A stretch of 60,764 nt of DNA from Bacillus norwichensis. GTDB lineage: Bacteria; Bacillota; Bacilli; Bacillales; Bacillaceae_C. The number at the start of each line of letters is the position of its first letter. The stretch's first letter is position 1. Under the pieces are notes generated by a model. It was given only the letters and a program-made list of their open reading frames with translations, was not told the origin of the DNA and did no database searches. Below are positions 34,720-43,991 of this stretch, piece after piece. The stretch is from contig NZ_JACSPV010000001.1 in assembly GCF_014836955.1 (NCBI RefSeq), positions 1 to 60,764 on the forward strand. The letters run 5' to 3'. A program made the translations under genes and the position numbers.

Positions 34720-35060
34720 GAATCAATAAACTCACTCCCGGTTACAATTTACGTTGGGAATCAAGTAGAATGATGCTGCCTGAACATCGAGAGCAGTTAT
34801 TGGAGGAAAGGCGAAAACAGCAAGAGTTTATCCCTGCTATATTAGACAACGATCAGCTCCAAGAAATCGATCGTGTAATCGTTAAATCAATTGAAACAAG
34901 GCAGGCTATTACGATTACTTATGCAACAAAGCATGGGCCTGCACACTTTTTTGGCTGGATTCAAAAAGTAGAGATACATGAAGGTTGGTTAAAAATGGCT
35001 CTCAATGAAGAGACTCTTACTATTCCCTTCAAGAGAATTATAAATGTCGAAACCAATTAG
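34716..35060 (+). CDS. YolD-like protein (YqjX-like)
   Basis: The product is 114 aa of the YolD-like family, almost always encoded just after UvrX/YqjW-type polymerases. Visible features are a polar N-terminal half and a beta-rich C-terminal part (ITITYATKHGPAHFFGWIQKVEIHEGWLKM). It is inferred to modulate the polymerase or to be part of the SOS response; its activity is unknown. It is translationally coupled by ATGA. Confidence 0.85.
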   Translation: MRINKLTPGYNLRWESSRMMLPEHREQLLEERRKQQEFIPAILDNDQLQEIDRVIVKSIETRQAITITYATKHGPAHFFGWIQKVEIHEGWLKMALNEETLTIPFKRIINVETN

Positions 35061-35240
35061 TGGTTAAGCTAATTTGACCTGTTTAACATTATTTGCAGGC
35101 GAAAGCGCTTGGCTTTGCTGAACAAAAGATCAAAATTAACCTCTCTATAGAAAGCTTATTATGCTATAATTTTCCTCATACAATAGAATGGCTCTCTCAA
35201 GGGCGGCCTGGCTCATCCCCGATGAAAGGGGGTGATGCTT

Positions 35241-35321
35241 ATGACGGTATTTGAAGCTTTATCACTCATGATAGCTTTTGGCGCATTAATCGCCTTACTG
35301 TCGCAAGAAAAAAAGAAATAG
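35241..35321 (+). CDS. Holin-like type I toxin peptide (Hol-Tox family), 26 aa
   Basis: The peptide MTVFEALSLMIAFGALIALL followed by SQEKKK has the short N-terminus, single membrane span and lysine tail of the putative holin-like toxin family. AAAGGGGGTGATG precedes ATG 35241 at good spacing. TATAAT (35165-35170) provides a promoter. The transcript leader (35195-35215) is complementary to two downstream segments (35323-35334 and 35376-35394), a design known in type I toxin mRNAs for hiding translation signals. Toxicity is inferred from the family. Confidence 0.78.
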   Translation: MTVFEALSLMIAFGALIALLSQEKKK

Positions 35322-35450
35322 ACCTCCCTTGAGACCTGAACAGTTTTAGGGATTGGTCTATTTCGTTGAACAATCTGAGCCAGCCGTCCTTAGATAAGGG
35401 CGACTATTGTACAAGACCGTAAGTGTTGGTAGCACTTGCGGTCTCTTTTT
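35322..35450 (+). ncRNA. Long 3' region of the toxin mRNA or RNA antitoxin, with terminator
   Basis: TGAGCCAG...CCTTAGA (35376-35394) is complementary to the toxin leader at about 18 of 21 positions, and CCCTTGAGA (35326-35334) to its first part. The stretch ends with AGACCGTAAGTG/GCACTTGCGGTCT and CTTTTT (35414-35450), a strong terminator. It may be one mRNA folding on itself, or contain a separate plus-strand RNA acting in trans. Confidence 0.55.
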
Positions 35451-35741
35451 ACCTTGAGTAGTTCTTACCTTTTTTATAACATATTTTTTCACCAAATACA
35501 ATATGCCTACAATAACTGAGATATGGCTTGATGTCTCAAAGCAGTAGGCGACGGAAGTATTATGCCTCTTTCATGTGGACTTTAGTACAGAACCTTTTTG
35601 ACTAACTCAATTTGGATTCCCGGACCAAGTTTTCCTGCTCATTTTTTTAGGATTGCGTGCCTTCACAACTTGGAACCTCCCGCCCAATATCGCTTGCAAC
35701 TGGTTTCTGTAACTAGCATTACAGGTACGCAGAGCGCCGAA
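35451..35741. other. Non-coding gap before yqjQ
   Basis: No gene, strong hairpin or repeat is recognised in these 291 nt. Plus-strand frames here are short and lack ribosome binding sites. Confidence 0.4.
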
Positions 35742-36542
35742 TTACTTTTTGAAAAATGCTTTTTTTCCAAGGCGTTCAACAAGACCTGGAAATAAAGTGT
35801 ACAGGATGCTTCCTGCGTTCATCCAACCCGGTAAATTGATCTCCCTGCGTTGCTTGAACATCACATCCACAACCTGTTCAGACACCTTTTCAGTGGAAAG
35901 TATATGCCTACCCAAATTCTTTACATAGTTTCCACTCGGATCTGCGAGTTCAAAAAAGTTCGAGGCCATGGGTCCCGGATTAACAGCGGTCACAAACACA
36001 CCATCTCCAGCCAGCTCCATCCGCAAGCTGTTTGTGTAGCCCAAAACCGCATGCTTCGTTGCCGAATAAACACTAGATTTCGGAGTGGCCAGCTTACCTG
36101 CCTGAGAAGAAATATTAATGATATGCCCGCTTTTCCTTCTTCTCATGGAAGGAATCACTTCTTTCGTGCAGACTATCATGCCCACAACATTAACAGCAAA
36201 CATTCCCTCTACATCCGCCGGTGTCACGTCTGTTGCCTCCGCAAAGATTCCGTATCCTGCATTGTTGACCAAAACATCAATGTGACCAACTTGTTCAAAA
36301 ATATTTTGGAACACTGCGGGGATATTCTCATGCCTGGAAAGATCCAGTCTTAAGGACAAACAGTCTACGCCGTACTTTTCGTGGATATTTTCAGCTATCT
36401 GTTTCAACTTTTTTAGATTGCGAGCAAGCAGTACAAGATTGGCACCACTTGCTGCGCATCGATAAGCAATCTGTTCTCCCAGACCGCCTGAAGATCCAGT
36501 AATCGCAACCGTTTTCCCCTTTAAGCGTACATTTTCTCTCAT
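35742..36542 (-). CDS. yqjQ: Short-chain dehydrogenase YqjQ
   Basis: The product is 266 aa from ATG 36542. The Rossmann motif is TGSSGGLGEQIA; NNAGYG and the catalytic SSQAGKLATPKSSVYSATKHA (Ser-Tyr-x3-Lys) are present. It is an NAD(P)-dependent oxidoreductase of unknown substrate. I choose ATG 36542, 9 nt after GGAG; the ATG at 36557 overlaps the yqjP stop and lacks a ribosome binding site. It is coupled to the metallo-hydrolase gene yqjP, as in B. subtilis. Confidence 0.9.
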   Translation of the reverse strand: MRENVRLKGKTVAITGSSGGLGEQIAYRCAASGANLVLLARNLKKLKQIAENIHEKYGVDCLSLRLDLSRHENIPAVFQNIFEQVGHIDVLVNNAGYGIFAEATDVTPADVEGMFAVNVVGMIVCTKEVIPSMRRRKSGHIINISSQAGKLATPKSSVYSATKHAVLGYTNSLRMELAGDGVFVTAVNPGPMASNFFELADPSGNYVKNLGRHILSTEKVSEQVVDVMFKQRREINLPGWMNAGSILYTLFPGLVERLGKKAFFKK

Positions 36543-36556
36543 TGTTTTATTCTCCA

Positions 36557-37510
36557 TTAGGCAGAAAAATAAGCCGTACCATCATCGTTTATTCGCTTCG
36601 TAATTGCTTCGTTTGAGATAAGATAGTCAAGCTGTGCTGTCGTCTCAGATAATGTTAAGCCAAGTTGTTTTTCATAGACAGCAGGAAATAGGATTTTCGT
36701 CAGTTCAAAGGTTGTGAGCGGCTTCTCCTTCAGAATCTCCGCCACTTGCATGGCTCGGTCGTGCTGTCTGGAAAGCCGGCGTTCAATCAGTTCATGCGTC
36801 TTTTTCACTTCAGGGCCGTGACCTGTAAAGGCTTTACGAATCCCCACATCCAACATTTTCCGAAGAGACTCATTATATTGAAGCTGCGGCTTTGGACGCT
36901 CTTTCAAATGGTCAAGAGGCGGTTCAAGCAGCGGATTGGAAGAAATCGTTGCCAAAATATGATCCCCCGCAATCAACGTTTCATCCTCCTCACGGTAAAA
37001 AACTAAATGACTTTGTGCATGTCCCGGTGTCTCAAATAAAGTCCAATTTTCAAATCCTGGGATAGCATCCCCTTCTTCAACTTCATAAGTCAAAGCACGT
37101 TCCGCCGAATATCGTAGAGGTGATTTCAAAGCTAAGAGCATCTTCTCAGCATCTCCCTCTATTCCAAATTCGGTAAACAGCCGACTGTAAAAGAGATCAT
37201 AGGATTTTAAAAAATCATTGTCTTTTTCAATCCATGGTCGAACGTACGGATGACCGTATACGGGAATATCTTCCGGCAGCCATTCAAGCAGCCCGACATG
37301 GTCTGGATGGTGGTGCGTTAATACTACCTGTTCAATATCTTTTGGCTCATAACCTATTTCTTTGAGTTGCTTCTTAAATGATTCCCACGCTTCTTCGGTT
37401 TTGACACCTGCATCAATCAAAGTCAGAGAGTCCCCTTTGATAAGATAAACATTAACGTCTCCAACTGCAAATGGTGTTGGTAAAACCAGCTTGTTAATTT
37501 TTTCGCCCAT
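36557..37510 (-). CDS. yqjP: Metallo-beta-lactamase fold hydrolase YqjP
   Basis: The product is 317 aa. The zinc motif HHHPDH (LTHHHPDHVGLLEW) is followed by the ligands in TPGHAQSH and AGDH, then a C-terminal winged-helix-like domain (about residues 235-317). It belongs to the MBL fold of glyoxalase II/LACTB2-like enzymes; the substrate is unknown. It is divergent from the proI T-box leader and first in the yqjP-yqjQ operon. Confidence 0.9.
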   Translation of the reverse strand: MGEKINKLVLPTPFAVGDVNVYLIKGDSLTLIDAGVKTEEAWESFKKQLKEIGYEPKDIEQVVLTHHHPDHVGLLEWLPEDIPVYGHPYVRPWIEKDNDFLKSYDLFYSRLFTEFGIEGDAEKMLLALKSPLRYSAERALTYEVEEGDAIPGFENWTLFETPGHAQSHLVFYREEDETLIAGDHILATISSNPLLEPPLDHLKERPKPQLQYNESLRKMLDVGIRKAFTGHGPEVKKTHELIERRLSRQHDRAMQVAEILKEKPLTTFELTKILFPAVYEKQLGLTLSETTAQLDYLISNEAITKRINDDGTAYFSA

Positions 37511-37634
37511 ACATACCCCTCAACTTCATTATTTTTAAAAAAGAATGAATAACTTAAGTATGTATAGTTTATCTATTTTTTCCTATAATGTCATTATATT
37601 TGGATAGGAATAGAGAATTGTGCTTCAGTACCCC

Positions 37635-37663
37635 TTGACAATTTTTCATTCTGTCAGCATAAT
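37635..37663 (+). promoter_or_regulatory. Promoter of the proI T-box leader
   Basis: TTGACA (37635-37640), 17-nt spacer, CATAAT (37658-37663): a near-consensus sigma-A promoter placed about 20 nt before the start of stem I of the T-box. Confidence 0.75.
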
Positions 37664-37679
37664 CATATATAAAATTAAG

Positions 37680-37918
37680 TTGAAATAAGCGATGATCGGG
37701 ATTAGTAGATAAGCAATGATGAAAGAGATTGGAGTCCAGCGGCTGGAAGGCTCCATCATCCACTATTTTATCGAACCTGCCCAAGTGAGCTGTCAGCCAA
37801 AACTGACCGTCCCCCTTCGTTACAGGGTTTTGAGATAACTGTCACCATTGGCAGTTAATAAAGGTGGTACCGCGAAAGTCAACCCTTTCGTCCTTTGACG
37901 GATGAAAGGGTTTTTTGT
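37680..37918 (+). promoter_or_regulatory. Proline-specific T-box riboswitch
   Basis: The T-box sequence AAGGTGGTACCGCG (37861-37874) is followed by the terminator AACCCTTTCGTCC/GGATGAAAGGGTT with TTTTTT (37881-37916). In stem I, AGTAGATAA lies in the 5' part and GAACCTGC carries the specifier CCT (37776-37778), a proline codon. The bulge TGGT (37865-37868) would pair with an ACCA tRNA end, consistent with the A73 discriminator of tRNA-Pro. Uncharged tRNA-Pro is predicted to allow readthrough into proI. Confidence 0.93.
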
Positions 37919-38045
37919 TTTTAATTTAGAGAACATAAGTTAGAGGTATTAATTTCAGCCCCTTTGGTAGCTGAAAAATCGCTTCTTAGGGCTTTATTGA
38001 GATGAACAGGCGTTTGCGCATTTTCAAATGGAGGGAAAAAAACAC

Positions 38046-38873
38046 ATGAAAATTTCATTCATAGGAGCCGGATCTATGGCAGAGGCTATTATTGCCGGTT
38101 TAATTGAAAAAAATATTTGTCGAGGTGAAGACGTCTTTGTCACGAACCGTAAGGACCGAGAAAAATTAGAACAGTTGGAACGCCGTTACGGAATCCGGCC
38201 GACATATGATATGGAAGGACTATTCAAAGGGGCTGACATGGTCATTTTTGCTGTAAAGCCAAAGGATGCGGAGTCCGCCCTTCAAAGAATCCAACCATAC
38301 ATCCAAGAAGATACTTTTTTCATATCAGTCATGGCTGGAATATCTATGGCCTTTATAGAAGAAAAATTGAAAGCTGAATGTGCTGTTGCAAGAGCTATGC
38401 CGAATACTTCCGCAAGCGTAGGAAAATCAGCTACAGCTGTTTCATTCAATCAGCTTGTAACTGATAATCAAAAGGAGCTTGTGGCTACAGTATTTTCATC
38501 TATCGGAATAACGGCTGTTGTCGAAGAAAACAAACTCGATGCCATAACTGCCCTTTCCGGGAGCGGACCTGCTTACATTTATTATGTGGTAGAAGCCATG
38601 GAGAAATCCGCCTGGGAAATCGGCCTTGATTCAACAATGGCAAAACAGCTTATTCTCCAAACATTGGCCGGGGCCGCAGAAATGCTGAGTTCCTCGGATT
38701 GCGATGCTGCCGAGCTGCGCAAGGCGGTAACCAGTCCAGGTGGCACAACAGAGGCCGGCATCAAAGTGCTCCAACAAAATAAAGTGGAAGAAGCCTTTAT
38801 CCAATGCATCAAAGCAGCAGCGGAGCAATCAAAACGATTGGGTCAAATTCACGAATCGAAACACCTTGTCTGA
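38046..38873 (+). CDS. proI: Pyrroline-5-carboxylate reductase
   Basis: The product is 275 aa and catalyses the last step of proline synthesis, NAD(P)H-dependent. The Rossmann motif is SFIGAGSMAEAI. Substrate-binding blocks are ALSGSGPAYIYYVVEAM and VTSPGGTTEAGI. ATG 38046 is 10 nt after GGAGGG, whereas ATG 38028 lies within the ribosome binding site itself. The proline-specific T-box upstream confirms a role in proline supply. It corresponds to ProI (YqjO). Confidence 0.95.
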   Translation: MKISFIGAGSMAEAIIAGLIEKNICRGEDVFVTNRKDREKLEQLERRYGIRPTYDMEGLFKGADMVIFAVKPKDAESALQRIQPYIQEDTFFISVMAGISMAFIEEKLKAECAVARAMPNTSASVGKSATAVSFNQLVTDNQKELVATVFSSIGITAVVEENKLDAITALSGSGPAYIYYVVEAMEKSAWEIGLDSTMAKQLILQTLAGAAEMLSSSDCDAAELRKAVTSPGGTTEAGIKVLQQNKVEEAFIQCIKAAAEQSKRLGQIHESKHLV

Positions 38874-38947
38874 AGCCGGCTATTGGGTTTCTTGTTCCCC
38901 TTCTTGTTATAATAATAAGACAAATAACGAAAGGGGCTTTTTACTGA

Positions 38948-39967
38948 ATGGCAGTAAAACTATTTGAACCGTATGAAATAAACAATGTAATTTTGAAAAA
39001 TCGCATTGTTATGTCTCCTATGTGCATGTACTCCAGCCATAATAGAGACGGCATGGTCAATGATTGGCATTATATCCACTATACGAGCCGTGCCGTCGGA
39101 CAGGTTGGTTTGATTATCCTGGAAGCGACTGCAGTCACTCCCCAAGGAAGGATCAGCCCAAAGGATTTGGGTATTTGGAGCGATGAGCATGTAGAAGGAT
39201 TGACAAAGCTTGTAAGCATGATCAAAGCACAGGGAGCGAAAGTCGGTATCCAAATCGCTCATGCTGGCAGAAAAGCTGAGGTTGAAGGCGAAATCCTGGC
39301 CCCTTCCGCACTCCCCTTCAATGAAAGAATGAAAACACCAAAAGAAATGAGCATCACTGATATAAAGAAAACGGTGAAAGCGTTTGGAAAGGCTGCCGAA
39401 CGGGCCAAACAAGCCGCTTTTGACATCATTGAAATTCACGGGGCTCATGGCTATCTGATCAATGAATTCCTCTCCCCTATTACTAATCATCGGACGGACG
39501 AATATGGCGGGACCATGGAAAACCGTTATCGCTTTTTAAAAGAAATTATCATAGAAGTGAAAGCCGCATGGGACGGCCCGCTCTTTGTCCGAGTCTCAGC
39601 CAATGACTATCTTGAAGCCGGCTTAACCCCGTCCCATTATGTAACAATAGCAAAATGGATGAAAGAAGATGGAGTCCATTTGATTGATGTCAGCTCGGGA
39701 GCTATCGCCCCGGCAAAAATTTCAGCATATCCCGGTTATCAGATCCCATTTGCCGAGAAAATCAAACATGAAGCAGATATCCCAACCGGTGCTGTCGGTT
39801 TGATTACCACGGGAATCCAAGCAGAAGAAATACTGCAAAATAACCGTGCCGACCTGATCTTCCTTGCACGCGCCCTTTTAAAAGATCCATACTGGCCAAG
39901 AACCGCAGCTGAAGAACTTGGTTACGAACTTCAGCCGCCTGTGCGATATAAACTGGGATGGGGATAA
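38948..39967 (+). CDS. namA: NADPH dehydrogenase NamA (old yellow enzyme, YqjM)
   Basis: The product is 339 aa, an FMN-dependent ene-reductase. MSPMCMYSS carries the characteristic regulatory cysteine and tyrosine of the YqjM class, [27 protein letters not shown] carries the catalytic histidines and FMN contacts, and [13 protein letters not shown] closes the barrel. It reduces alpha,beta-unsaturated carbonyls and is linked to stress defence. It lies in the yqj order after proI. Upstream TTGTTC...TATAAT may be its own promoter. Confidence 0.94.
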   Translation: MAVKLFEPYEINNVILKNRIVMSPMCMYSSHNRDGMVNDWHYIHYTSRAVGQVGLIILEATAVTPQGRISPKDLGIWSDEHVEGLTKLVSMIKAQGAKVGIQIAHAGRKAEVEGEILAPSALPFNERMKTPKEMSITDIKKTVKAFGKAAERAKQAAFDIIEIHGAHGYLINEFLSPITNHRTDEYGGTMENRYRFLKEIIIEVKAAWDGPLFVRVSANDYLEAGLTPSHYVTIAKWMKEDGVHLIDVSSGAIAPAKISAYPGYQIPFAEKIKHEADIPTGAVGLITTGIQAEEILQNNRADLIFLARALLKDPYWPRTAAEELGYELQPPVRYKLGWG

Positions 39968-40105
39968 GAAAAGCGGAAGCGCCTGTTCATCGACGTACAG
40001 ACTGGAGCGCTTCTGACGAGATAAAGGAAACACGCGGAGCGATGTTGACTTATCGTAGGAAGGAGCAGGAAATTTGCTAGTCGCTGGAGCCCGAGTTTAG
40101 CGACT
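39966..40105. repeat. Dispersed repeat, family B, copy 2
   Basis: It starts AAGAAAAGCGGAAGCGCC, contains CGACGTACAG and GGAAGGAGC, and ends near GTCGCTGG. It is related to 6899-7040. The namA stop codon lies at its very start. Confidence 0.65.
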
Positions 40106-40120
40106 GAATGATTTTCATTT

Positions 40121-40155
40121 AAAAATAGCCATACCTTCATTCAGGAGGTATGGCT
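40121..40155 (-). terminator. Terminator overlapping the rnz stop codon
   Basis: On the minus strand AGCCATACCT pairs with AGGTATGGCT, followed by ATTTTTAAA. The 5' arm is made of the last codons of rnz. Confidence 0.8.
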
Positions 40156-41060
40156 ACATTTGCAAAATCGGAAACTACTTTTGTTTCATGGAAGATTGAC
40201 TGCGCTTCTTTCTCCAGCCGAGCCCAGTCCTCCTTCATATATCTGGAGCTAATATGGGTCAGGCAAAGCAGCCGGACATTTGCCTCACGGGCAATAGCAG
40301 CCGCTTGCAGCGTAGTAGAGTGAAAGTATTCGTTTGCCATTTCTTCATTTTCTCCTGAAAAAGTGGATTCATGAACAAGCAGATCCGCATCTCGCGAAAG
40401 TTCAATAGCGTTTTTACAAGGGCGTGTATCTCCCAATATAGCGAGAACACGGCCTTTTTGAGGCGGTCCGACAAAGTTGCTCCCATTGACGGTCCTTCCA
40501 TTGTCAAGTGTGACCGTCTCCCCGTCTTTCAGCCGCTTATAGATGGGGCCGGGTGCTATACCCGCTTCCAGGAGCTTCTTTGCATCTAGCGGACCTTGTT
40601 TGTCTTTTTCGGTAATCCGAAATCCAAAACTTGGAACAGCATGCTCCAAAAGTAAAGCCTCGATCTTAAACTGAGAATCTTCGAAAATCGTGCCATCAGT
40701 GAACTCTATGATGGTAAGTGGGTATTTCAAATGTGTTCCGCTCACTTTGAGCGAAACCTCGAGAAATTCCTGAATCCCCTTCGGACCATAAACAGTAAGT
40801 TCTGATGTCCCGCCCTGAAAAGAGCGGCTTCCCAATAATCCCGGCAAGCCAAAAATATGGTCACCATGAAGGTGGGTAATGAAGATTTTTTCTATTTTTC
40901 TTGGTTTTAACGATGTATGCAGGATTTGGTGCTGCGTAGCCTCGCCGCAATCAAATAACCAAACTGCATTTCTTTCTTCCAAAAGCATTAAGGCCAGTGC
41001 AGATACGTTCCGCAATTTTGCCGGAACCCCAGCTCCTGTGCCAAGGAAAAGAAGGTTCAT
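40137..41060 (-). CDS. rnz: Ribonuclease Z
   Basis: The product is 307 aa. It removes 3' trailers from tRNA precursors that lack an encoded CCA. The metallo-beta-lactamase motif [13 protein letters not shown], further ligands in LGDTRPC and CLTHISSRY, and the RNase Z exosite-type insertion ([14 protein letters not shown]) are present. Its position beside namA and polY matches B. subtilis yqjK. Confidence 0.95.
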   Translation of the reverse strand: MNLLFLGTGAGVPAKLRNVSALALMLLEERNAVWLFDCGEATQHQILHTSLKPRKIEKIFITHLHGDHIFGLPGLLGSRSFQGGTSELTVYGPKGIQEFLEVSLKVSGTHLKYPLTIIEFTDGTIFEDSQFKIEALLLEHAVPSFGFRITEKDKQGPLDAKKLLEAGIAPGPIYKRLKDGETVTLDNGRTVNGSNFVGPPQKGRVLAILGDTRPCKNAIELSRDADLLVHESTFSGENEEMANEYFHSTTLQAAAIAREANVRLLCLTHISSRYMKEDWARLEKEAQSIFHETKVVSDFANVAIPPE

Positions 41061-41169
41061 CTGTTCACCTGCTTTCTATACTTATACATATGGATGGTGG
41101 GCTCACCAGCATCAGGCTGAATTCACCCAGAACATTTCAACGGAATATATTATCGCGGAGGTGTTGTTC

Positions 41170-41625
41170 ATGAAACGCGCCAATATCGAAGACTATTTGG
41201 AAAAAGGCATGTACGGCACGAAGCAAACAAAGCTTGAAGAACGAAAGAAATTTCTCGGTACTATCAGGGAAAGGATAGTCGTCGCCCTTACAAAAAGCCA
41301 GATAATGGAACCGGGCATCTATCCCGAGGTTGAAAAAATGATGAACGAACATCCGAAAACAACCCTCTTGCTAAATGGAGAATTAAGTTATTCCTTTTTA
41401 TCCGATTATATACAAAAGGCACGCCAAAAGAAAATCCCCTTTTCTATAGTAAAAGATAAAGACCATTACACGGATATTGGGCTTGTTCTTACCTATCAGC
41501 ATGCTATTGACAAAAAGGATATTTATATCAAAAAGCGTCCACCCAAAATACCTGAGTCCCAAAAGAAAGCAAAGAGTAAGAAAGCTCCTCTTTCTTTCAT
41601 TAAGCGGTTATTTAAAAGAAATTAA
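41170..41625 (+). CDS. YueI-family protein (DUF1694)
   Basis: The product is 151 aa. The N-terminus IEDYLEKGMYGTKQTKLEERKKFLGTIRERI and the block LLLNGELSYSFLSDYIQKARQ resemble the YueI/DUF1694 family, a ribonuclease-related small fold of unknown function. The C-terminus is highly basic. ATG 41170 is 6 nt after GGAGGTG. It is convergent with the polymerase gene, with their stop codons abutting. Confidence 0.78.
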   Translation: MKRANIEDYLEKGMYGTKQTKLEERKKFLGTIRERIVVALTKSQIMEPGIYPEVEKMMNEHPKTTLLLNGELSYSFLSDYIQKARQKKIPFSIVKDKDHYTDIGLVLTYQHAIDKKDIYIKKRPPKIPESQKKAKSKKAPLSFIKRLFKRN

Positions 41626-42852
41626 TCAGGATTTCTTTTTATTTTCAGGGCCGGAGTCTTGCACACCGATATTCAGAATCGAAGAGCCAAATTTCTTTTT
41701 CATCTGATGGATTGCATCATAAAGTGGCTCTTTTTTTGCTTCTTTCTCATAAGAGAATAAGCTTAATTGTTCAAAAGCATGATCCGCTTTTAACAAATCT
41801 TGGCCGGTGATTCCCAAAAGCCGAACTGGATGGCCATTCCAATTTTTTATAAACAGCGTCTTGGCAGCTTTGAAAATATCATGGGGTTCAACAATAGGAT
41901 TTTCAAGCATCCGGCTTCTCGTAATGGTCTCCCGATTTTTATATTTGATCATGATAGAAACATTTTTGGTCACATACTGCTTCCTCTTCAATCTAACCGT
42001 CACATTGGCCGAAAGTTTTTCCAGTACAGAAAGAAGTTCGGATTGATTGGAAATATCCCTTGGCAGGGTAATCGAGCTGCCGACGCTTTTATTCACAGTT
42101 GCAGCTTCTGGATCGACTTTCCGGGGGTCTATTCCGTTTGCCCGTTCTTTTAGCTGAACACCCCGGATGCCAATGACAGATTGAAGCTGTAAATCATTAG
42201 CATGAGCCAGATCCCTGATCGTTTTCACTTCGATTGTTTTTAGTTTTTCTGCTGTTTTTTCTCCGATCCCATGCATTTCAATAACTGGTAAAGGCCACAG
42301 GATGTCCGGTATATCCCTTTTTCTCAAAATAGTGATCCCCAGTGGTTTTTTCATATCCGAGGCCGTTTTTGCAAGAAATTTATTAGTGGCAATTCCAATA
42401 CTGCATGGCAGATCCAATGTATTTATTAAATCCTTCTGGATCATTTCAGCGATTTGGACCGGACTCCCCAGCTCTTGACAATCGGTAATATCAACATATC
42501 CTTCGTCAATGGATACAGGTTCAACGAGGTCGCTATACCTTCGCAAAAGGTCGAAAATAGCTCTTGAAACGAGCCGATAACGCTCGTGGTTTGGTTGTTT
42601 GACGATGAGCTTCGGACAAAGTCTCTTCGCCTCCCAAAGCTGCATCGTCGTTTTAACGCCGTATTTTCGTGCTTCGTAACTGCATGTGACAATAATCCCT
42701 TTTCTTTGTTTGGCATCACCTGCTATTGCTAAAGGCTTACCTTTCAAAGAAGGGTCATCTGCAATTTCAACCGAAGCGAAAAAGCTGTTCATATCCACAT
42801 GAAGAATTACCCGTCCACTTTTCGGATATAACTTCTTCATCTCTTCATCCAT
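41626..42852 (-). CDS. polY1: DNA polymerase IV (PolY1/YqjH)
   Basis: The product is 408 aa, a DinB-type Y-family polymerase. Catalytic motifs are VILHVDMNSFFASVE and EPVSIDEGYVDITD; the helix-hairpin-helix is in MHGIGEKTAEKLKTI. A little-finger domain and a C-terminal clamp-binding QLSLF follow. It does translesion synthesis. No LexA box is seen before it, unlike the other Y-family gene in the window. It follows the peptidase gene with a 2-nt gap. Confidence 0.94.
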   Translation of the reverse strand: MDEEMKKLYPKSGRVILHVDMNSFFASVEIADDPSLKGKPLAIAGDAKQRKGIIVTCSYEARKYGVKTTMQLWEAKRLCPKLIVKQPNHERYRLVSRAIFDLLRRYSDLVEPVSIDEGYVDITDCQELGSPVQIAEMIQKDLINTLDLPCSIGIATNKFLAKTASDMKKPLGITILRKRDIPDILWPLPVIEMHGIGEKTAEKLKTIEVKTIRDLAHANDLQLQSVIGIRGVQLKERANGIDPRKVDPEAATVNKSVGSSITLPRDISNQSELLSVLEKLSANVTVRLKRKQYVTKNVSIMIKYKNRETITRSRMLENPIVEPHDIFKAAKTLFIKNWNGHPVRLLGITGQDLLKADHAFEQLSLFSYEKEAKKEPLYDAIHQMKKKFGSSILNIGVQDSGPENKKKS

Positions 42853-42854
42853 CC

Positions 42855-43976
42855 CTAATTGGCTGCTACTTCTTCAATCACTGCAACAACCATTTCAGCC
42901 AGTTTATTTAATTCCGCGATTGACATTCGTTCATTTGTTGTATGAATTTCCTCATATCCAACACCTAAATTTACCGTCGGAATGCCAAATCCTGCAATGA
43001 CGTTGGCATCACTTCCACCGCCGCTTGCCAATAGTCGTGGATTGCGTCCTACCTTTTGTGCAGCTTTTTTAGCGATTTCAACAACATAGTCACCATCTGA
43101 ATACTTGAAGCCAGGGTACATGACATGTATGTCAACAGCTGCACTTCCGCCCAATTCCTTCGCAGCTTCTTCAAAAGCCGCCTTCATTTTTTCCGTCTGT
43201 ACGATCATTTTTTCCTCAACAAGAGAACGCGCTTCAGCCAGTATATCCACACGATCAGCCACGATATTCGTTGCTTTCCCGCCTTCAAACCTTCCTATAT
43301 TGGCTGTCGTTTCTTCATCGATCCTGCCAAGTGGCATTTTGGCAACTGCTTTTGCAGCAATCGTGATGGCAGATACTCCTTTTTCCGGGGCGACACCGGC
43401 ATGAGCCGTTTTCCCATGAATCACCGCTTCTATTTTTGCTTGGGTTGGAGCAGCCACAATAATATCCCCAACAGGTCCGTCACTGTCTAAAGCAAAACCG
43501 TACTCGGCTTTAACAAGCTTTGAATCAAGGGCTTTGGCACCAACTAAACCAGATTCTTCCCCAACTGTAATAATAAATTGGATATCTCCATGCTGGATGT
43601 TATTTTCTTTCAAAATCCTCACAGCTTCCATCATGGCTGCAAGCCCAGCTTTATCATCCGCACCAAGGATTGTCGTTCCATCCGTCACCACATATCCATC
43701 TTTAATAGACGGATTCACACCGTTGCCTGGCACGACCGTATCCATGTGTGAAGTAAAATAAATAGGTGCCACATTGTTTTTTGTTCCTTTAAGGGTACAG
43801 ATTAAATTTCCAGCCCCATGACCCGTCTGCCCTTTTGTATCATCCTCATATACCTCCACACCAAGCTTTTCGAACTTAGTCTTGAGCAGTTTGGACATTT
43901 TCTCTTCGTTTTTTGTTTCTGAATCAGTCTTTACCAATTCAAGGAATTCATCCAGCAATCTCTTTTCGTTTATCAT
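42855..43976 (-). CDS. M20 family peptidase, PepT-like (YqjE)
   Basis: The product is 373 aa. Zinc ligands are visible in FTSHMDTVVPG, LGADDKAGLAAMMEA and TVGEESGLVGA; the dimerisation/lid domain spans about residues 180-290. It is a tripeptidase T-like or general dipeptidase. It corresponds to B. subtilis YqjE by position between the polymerase and carboxylase genes. The precise substrate is unknown. Confidence 0.88.
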   Translation of the reverse strand: MINEKRLLDEFLELVKTDSETKNEEKMSKLLKTKFEKLGVEVYEDDTKGQTGHGAGNLICTLKGTKNNVAPIYFTSHMDTVVPGNGVNPSIKDGYVVTDGTTILGADDKAGLAAMMEAVRILKENNIQHGDIQFIITVGEESGLVGAKALDSKLVKAEYGFALDSDGPVGDIIVAAPTQAKIEAVIHGKTAHAGVAPEKGVSAITIAAKAVAKMPLGRIDEETTANIGRFEGGKATNIVADRVDILAEARSLVEEKMIVQTEKMKAAFEEAAKELGGSAAVDIHVMYPGFKYSDGDYVVEIAKKAAQKVGRNPRLLASGGGSDANVIAGFGIPTVNLGVGYEEIHTTNERMSIAELNKLAEMVVAVIEEVAAN

Positions 43977-43991
43977 ATTTTCTCCTCCTGC

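Noticed and set aside
33423-35060. UvrX-like polymerase as a sign of a prophage
   Set aside because: The UvrX/YolD pair occurs in SP-beta-like phages, but no phage structural, integrase or lysis genes are nearby and chromosomal yqjW-yqjX pairs are common.
35241-35321. Hol-Tox peptide as a true phage holin
   Set aside because: No endolysin gene is adjacent; the self-complementary transcript and terminator fit a type I toxin locus better.
37569-37784. A 71-codon minus-strand frame
   Set aside because: It lies across the promoter and stem I of the T-box and has no ribosome binding site.
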